DNA of 64,000 nucleotides from Microthrixaceae bacterium (GTDB taxonomy: Bacteria > Actinomycetota > Acidimicrobiia > Acidimicrobiales > Microtrichaceae), in the NCBI GenBank assembly GCA_020637215.1, contig JACJWI010000001.1, positions 744,001 through 808,000 of the forward strand. Reading direction: 5' to 3'. The notes under the pieces are model-generated. The model worked only from the letters and a program-made list of their open reading frames with translations, was not told where the DNA came from and made no database searches. Position 1 is the first letter of the stretch, and each line of letters starts with the position of its first letter. Both the position numbers and the translations under genes were made by a program. Positions 58,655-64,000 of the stretch are shown piece by piece.

Positions 58655-60307
58655 TCAAGCTACACGGCACCCCCGATCGTCCCCGATGGCCACGTCTGCT
58701 CGGAGCTGGGTGGCGACCGGCACCACCGCCCGGGCGGAGACACCCACGACCACGTCCGCGTGGATCACCCCGGCACGCTGCAGCGCCGCCAGGGTGTCGG
58801 ACACGTCCGGGTTCCCCTCGAGCTGCACGGTGCGCCCGCAGACGGTGTCACCGACGAGCACTCCCGGAGAGACCCGGGTCGCGCTCGACGGTGCCCGGAC
58901 GGGCCACAACGCCACCGCGACCAACACGACGGCCGCGACCGCCCGCGCCCACGTGACCGCGGACGTGGTCGGGCCCCGCCGCCGCGCCACCAGCACCGCG
59001 GCGACGATCAGCGCCGCGAGTCGCAGCGGTCCGAGCAGCGGCAACGGCGAGTGCGATCCGACCTCGGCGACCCCGTCGATCCAGCCGACGAGCAGTCGGG
59101 CCGGAGCGGTGAGCACCGCGGCGGCGGGATCGACGACGAAGCCGGCGACGACTCCGGCGGTGAGCCCGAGGACCATGACCGCGCCGGCGGCGGGAACGGC
59201 GAGGACGTTGGTCAGCGTCGCCACCGACGGCACGCCTCCGTTGAGCCCCATCAGCAGCGGAGCCGTCGCCAGCTGGGCGCTGACGGTGGTGGCGACCGCC
59301 TCGGAGAACCAGCGTGGCCCACGCACCCGCTCGACCAACGGTCCGACGCCGACCAGCAGACCCACCGTCGCGGCCACCGACAGCTGGAACCCCAGTCCCG
59401 ACACCACCAGCGGGTCGACCAGCACCAGGGCACCCACGGCCAGGGCGAGCATCCGGGCCCCCGAGGTGACCCGACCCGAGGTCGCGGCGAGCAGCGCCAC
59501 CAGTGCCATGGCCGCAGCGCGCAGGACCGACGCCTCGGCCCTGGTCACCAGCACGAACGCGACCAACGCCCCGGCCCCGAGGATCCATCGGACCCTGAGC
59601 GGGACCCTCGACGCCACCGGGCGGACCAGCAGCAGGACGAACGCCACGTTCTGACCGCTGACCGCCAGGAGGTGGCCCAGTCCGGTCGCCTGGAACCGGA
59701 AGCGCGCCAGGTCGTCCTGGGCGCGGTCGTCGCCGACGACCAGGCCGAGGTACAGCGAACGGGCCCGCTCGTCGAAGGACCCCACCCCGGCGGCCAACCG
59801 ACGGTGAACGGCGTTGGCCAGAGCGAACCACGGAGCGGCGGGCGGTCCCCGCTCGATGTGCGTGACGACCAGGCGCCCGGCCAGGTGACGGGACCGCTGC
59901 CACCCCACCGGCGCGCCGCGGAACGGGCGGGGCCGGCCCACCACCTCGACGTGCTCACCGCTGAGCAGGGGGCGCAGGACCCACTCGTCGCTCCGATCGA
60001 CCTGGGCCTGGTACCGACGGCCGGCGACGCGCAGCTCGACCGTGCTGCCGTGGTCGCCGGGACGGGGGTCCGACACCAACTGCGCCGTTCCCGCCACCCG
60101 GGCGGGCAACGGCGACTCGAGCGCCGAGCGGGCGTCGCCCGAGCGCAGTCCCGCCACGGCCACCAGGGCGACGAGCACCGTCAACGGACGGCGGCGCAGC
60201 ACCGCCATCACGACCGCGGCGGCCACGACCGGGGTTGGCAGCGCCGCTCCGAGCCAGGCCGCCACGGCGACCGCGACGGCGCCGAGCACCACGTGGGCGT
60301 CGCTCAC
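58655..60307 (-). CDS. comEC: ComEC/Rec2-type DNA uptake channel, without nuclease domain
   Basis: A 550-residue multispanning membrane protein for uptake of single-stranded DNA. The N-terminal OB-like extracellular domain (residues 80-160) precedes the competence domain (SLYLGLVVGDDRAQDDLARF, GLGHLLAVSGQNVAFVLLLV and many helices). In full-length homologues a metallo-beta-lactamase domain with HxHxDH follows; here only about 90 residues remain after the last helix and that motif is missing. GTG start overlaps the comEA stop as GTGA. Confidence 0.88.
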   Translation of the reverse strand: MSDAHVVLGAVAVAVAAWLGAALPTPVVAAAVVMAVLRRRPLTVLVALVAVAGLRSGDARSALESPLPARVAGTAQLVSDPRPGDHGSTVELRVAGRRYQAQVDRSDEWVLRPLLSGEHVEVVGRPRPFRGAPVGWQRSRHLAGRLVVTHIERGPPAAPWFALANAVHRRLAAGVGSFDERARSLYLGLVVGDDRAQDDLARFRFQATGLGHLLAVSGQNVAFVLLLVRPVASRVPLRVRWILGAGALVAFVLVTRAEASVLRAAAMALVALLAATSGRVTSGARMLALAVGALVLVDPLVVSGLGFQLSVAATVGLLVGVGPLVERVRGPRWFSEAVATTVSAQLATAPLLMGLNGGVPSVATLTNVLAVPAAGAVMVLGLTAGVVAGFVVDPAAAVLTAPARLLVGWIDGVAEVGSHSPLPLLGPLRLAALIVAAVLVARRRGPTTSAVTWARAVAAVVLVAVALWPVRAPSSATRVSPGVLVGDTVCGRTVQLEGNPDVSDTLAALQRAGVIHADVVVGVSARAVVPVATQLRADVAIGDDRGCRVA

Positions 60308-61131
60308 CGACCGACCGTGACCAGGTCCCGGACGGCGTCCAGCCGACCCTCGCCGATGCCTCGGACGTCGAGCAGCCCGTCGACCGTGCTGAACGGACCG
60401 TGCTCCTCGCGGTGCGCGACGATCGCCGCCGCGGTGGCGGGCCCGACCCCCGGCAGGGTGTCGAGCTGGGTCACGTCGGCCGTGTTCAGGTCGACCGGTG
60501 CGCCCGGCGTCGCCGCGGTCGGGCCGCTCCCCGAGCCTGCCGGAGTCGCGGAGGGAACCGCGACCTCGGTCGGGATCGGCTGGCCCACGAGGGGCACCGC
60601 CAGACGGGTCCCGTCGGTGAGGGGTGCGGCCAGGTTCACCCGGTCGGCGTCGGCTCCGGGGGCCAGCCCACCGGCGGCGTCGACCGCGTCGACGGCTCGG
60701 CTGCCCGCCGGCAAGGTCACCACACCCGGGTGCTGCACCGCGCCGGCGACGTGCACCGTCACCGATCCCGTCGTGAGCGCTCCGGCCGCGGTCGACCCGG
60801 TCACCGACGCCGCGGTCGGCTCCAGCGCGGTGCTGGAGGTCGCGATCGGATCGGACACCCGTGGCAGACCCGTGACGGGGTCGACGGGCCGACGGAGCCA
60901 CACCCACCCTCCCGCGACCGCCGCCACGACCACCGTCGCCACGACCACCCGGAGCCAACCGGGCGACGAACGGGCGAGCGGGACGAGCGTGGTGACCACG
61001 CGCTCCCAGAGCGACTCGGGTGGATCCGGACGGCTCAGCTCGGCCAGCGCGTCGGCGTGCGCCGACGAGACGGCTCCGCTGATCTGCTCCTCGGTCGTGC
61101 TGATGTCGCTCCCGCGGTCGACCACGCCCAC
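60304..61131 (-). CDS. comEA: ComEA-like DNA-binding protein (SLBB and HhH domains)
   Basis: A 275-residue membrane-anchored DNA receptor. One N-terminal helix (residues 59-76), an SLBB-like segment (about 125-190: VTVHVAGAVQHPGVVTLPAG) and two helix-hairpin-helix DNA-binding motifs at the end (VDLNTADVTQLDTLPGVGPA, then FSTVDGLLDVRGIGEGRLDA). Together with comEC it forms a natural-transformation machinery. The pilus counterpart could be the Tad locus or an elsewhere-encoded system, which is not shown here. Confidence 0.92.
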   Translation of the reverse strand: MGVVDRGSDISTTEEQISGAVSSAHADALAELSRPDPPESLWERVVTTLVPLARSSPGWLRVVVATVVVAAVAGGWVWLRRPVDPVTGLPRVSDPIATSSTALEPTAASVTGSTAAGALTTGSVTVHVAGAVQHPGVVTLPAGSRAVDAVDAAGGLAPGADADRVNLAAPLTDGTRLAVPLVGQPIPTEVAVPSATPAGSGSGPTAATPGAPVDLNTADVTQLDTLPGVGPATAAAIVAHREEHGPFSTVDGLLDVRGIGEGRLDAVRDLVTVGR

Positions 61132-61204
61132 TCCCCCGTCGTGCCGGCGCGCGCCGGACGTGCTGGGGGAAGCGACGTCGACCCTAGGACCCCGGGCGGC
61201 CCTC

Positions 61205-61232
61205 CGTCACCGGGGACCGCTCCCCGGTGACG
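61205..61232 (-). terminator. Terminator after mmsA
   Basis: CGTCACCGGGGA and TCCCCGGTGACG form a perfect 12-bp stem with the 4-base loop CCGC, 12 bases after the mmsA stop (61244). Confidence 0.8.
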
Positions 61233-61243
61233 GTGCGTCGCGA

Positions 61244-62737
<1,494 letters not shown>

Positions 62738-62816
62738 GGATATCGGTGTCCTGTCTCGGGCGACCCGGACGGGCCGCGTGTCATGGGTCCGACCGGTGGG
62801 GCCGGGCACCGCCGTT

Positions 62817-63518
62817 TCAGAAGAGCCGTGCGGCGAGCTTGCGGCGCCAGGCGCCGGCGGCGTCGGGATCCTCGATCAGCTCGAGCAGGTCGACGAACTG
62901 CTGACGGGCGTCGTCGTCGTCCTTGACCTGAGAGAGCAGCGAGTCGAGTCGGGCGTCGAGGTCGCCGGCGTCGGCCAGCCCTCCGGTGCGCGCCAGCGCC
63001 GCGACCCGACGGGTGGCGGCCGACTCGGGGATACGTTCGAGCAGGGCCAGGCCCTCTTCGGCCCGGCCGTCGGACACGAGCAGCTCGGCCAGGGCGACGA
63101 TCACCGTCTCCTCGGAGGGCTCCAGCTCGAGAGCGGCACGCAGCGACGCCTCGTCACCCGCCGCGACCAGGCGGTCGACCTCACGGTCCTCGACGCTGGG
63201 GTAGAGGCGCTGCACGAACTCGGCGACCTGCCACTCGGGTTGGGCCCCCAGGAAGCCGTCGACGACCTTGCCGTCCTTCATGGCGTACACCGCCGGGATC
63301 GACTGGACCTGGAACATCGACGCCACCGACGGGTTGGCGTCGATGTCGACCTTGGCCAGCTCGACCTGGCCGCCGGTGTCGGCGACGACCTTCTCCAGGA
63401 TCGGGCCCAGCGTCCGACACGGCCCGCACCACTCCGCCCACAGGTCGACGACCACGGGCACCGTGCGGGAGCGCTCGACGACGTCGGTGGTGAAGGTGGC
63501 GTCGGTGACATCGGCCAT
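62817..63518 (-). CDS. Thioredoxin-domain protein with TPR-like tail (CnoX/YbbN type)
   Basis: A 233-residue protein. Residues 1-110 form the thioredoxin fold with WAEWCGPCRTLGPILEKVVA (WCGPC near residue 31), and residues 115-233 form a tetratricopeptide-like helical region (LEPSEETVIVALAELLVSDG, DLDARLDSLLSQVKDDDDAR). This matches YbbN/CnoX co-chaperones, which hold oxidised proteins; unlike the SxxC of E. coli CnoX, WCGPC is complete here, so redox activity is possible. AGGAG precedes the ATG at 63518. Confidence 0.88.
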   Translation of the reverse strand: MADVTDATFTTDVVERSRTVPVVVDLWAEWCGPCRTLGPILEKVVADTGGQVELAKVDIDANPSVASMFQVQSIPAVYAMKDGKVVDGFLGAQPEWQVAEFVQRLYPSVEDREVDRLVAAGDEASLRAALELEPSEETVIVALAELLVSDGRAEEGLALLERIPESAATRRVAALARTGGLADAGDLDARLDSLLSQVKDDDDARQQFVDLLELIEDPDAAGAWRRKLAARLF

Positions 63519-63705
63519 GGGACGACGGAGCTCCTGGTGTGCGTGCGGGTGGGTGGTGGAGGCGCGTGGCGTGGCCGTGACGGCTGCTCGGCACCGCGTC
63601 GGCTGACCCGGGGAGTCTACGACGGCGACCCTCCGCGGGCCCGTCCGGGGCCGACACCGTCGTGTCGACGCCCGCAGTAGCGTGGCGACCGACCCAGGGG
63701 GACGT

Positions 63706-64000
63706 GTGACCGAAGCATCCGAGGTGACCGACGACATCGAGACCGTGCCCGCCGGCATCGACGCCGACGGGGTGACGACGTGGTTCGCCGACCACGTCGT
63801 CGACGTCGCACCACCGCTGCGGTTCGAGCTGATCGCGGGCGGCCACTCCAACCTGACCTTCTCGGTGACCGACCGCGACGCCCGACGCTGGGTGCTGCGC
63901 CGACCACCGCTGCGCCAGGTCCTGGCCACCGCCCACGACATGGGGCGGGAGCACCGCATCATCTCGGCGCTCGGCCCCACCGACGTGCCGGTTCCCCCGG
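63706..64000 (+). CDS. N-terminal part of an APH/ACAD10-like phosphotransferase (runs off right edge)
   Basis: 98 codons are in the window. After an acidic start the sequence VTTWFADHVV, LIAGGHSNLTFSVTD, WVLRRPPLRQVLATAHDMGR, EHRIISAL is the nucleotide-binding half of aminoglycoside-phosphotransferase-fold enzymes, as in the ACAD10/11 N-terminal domains that phosphorylate hydroxyacyl-CoA. GTG 63706 has AGGGGG 5 bases upstream and a TAGCGT hexamer at 63678-63683; GTG 63682 in frame is an alternative. Confidence 0.8.
   Translation, partial: MTEASEVTDDIETVPAGIDADGVTTWFADHVVDVAPPLRFELIAGGHSNLTFSVTDRDARRWVLRRPPLRQVLATAHDMGREHRIISALGPTDVPVPP

Overview
The window is a stretch of chromosome from a very GC-rich actinobacterium. 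The gene content (BldC-like and BldD-like regulators, a DUF222/13E12 HNH gene, a TrpB2-type synthase, an actinobacterial Tad locus, GTG starts and 4-base stop/start overlaps almost everywhere) fits the class Acidimicrobiia better than Streptomyces or Mycobacterium. That placement is inference; no rRNA is present. Nearly all of the sequence is packed with housekeeping genes in short operons. Many first genes of transcription units have a TANNNT-type -10 hexamer ending 6-8 bases before the start codon, which points to widespread leaderless transcription.

Layout. 1-4.0 kb: an edge fragment (probably Nudix), an inositol-phosphatase-like gene, an unknown gene and a large kinase-like/flippase-like membrane protein. 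4.1-4.65 kb: a scar with a 60-bp tandem repeat, an orphan tRNA 3' end, a broken nucleotidyltransferase-type module and an intact tRNA-Met. 4.7-10 kb: AarF-type kinase, PAP2 phosphatase, a PAS-GGDEF-EAL protein and tRNA-Asn. 10-14.6 kb: rpoD, dnaG and glyQS. 14.7-16.5 kb: two proline-rich membrane proteins. 16.6-20.4 kb: trpB2, recO, uppS and a ketosphinganine-reductase-like SDR. 20.5-25.5 kb: an accessory segment with a cyclase-domain/AAA ATPase giant, a transposase remnant and an HNH endonuclease gene. 25.6-29.8 kb: the phoH-ybeY-corC-era operon and one unknown divergent gene. 29.9-39.0 kb: a BldC-like regulator and a twelve-gene-scale Tad (Flp) pilus operon that ends with a degenerate kinase bearing an extracellular FG-GAP-like segment and a LysM protein.

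39.1-42.4 kb: Pit-type phosphate transporter, convergent PhoU-DUF47 protein and a membrane protein. 42.4-44.2 kb: GAF/PAS-GGDEF protein and an L,D-transpeptidase lipoprotein. 44.4-47.4 kb: sugar aminotransferase, NAD-dependent epimerase/dehydratase and GT2 glycosyltransferase, likely for a surface glycan. 47.3-51.8 kb: SnoaL-like protein, SDR, polysaccharide deacetylase, a multispanning membrane protein and a BldD-like regulator. 51.9-56.7 kb: hrcA-dnaJ-rsmE with a CIRCE operator, then lepA. 56.9-61.1 kb: rpsT and the competence/replication operon comEA-comEC-(unknown)-holA. 61.2-64 kb: methylmalonate-semialdehyde dehydrogenase, a thioredoxin-TPR protein and the start of a phosphotransferase.

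The least ordinary items are the Tad operon (a reading-frame overlap at the pilin/TadE junction, a CpaE-like protein without the Walker lysine, and the terminal pseudokinase plus LysM genes), two apparently leaderless short upstream ORFs coupled to the RDD gene and to pit, a CIRCE operator whose spacer carries the -10 hexamer of hrcA, and the tRNA-flanked scar at 4.2-4.6 kb.
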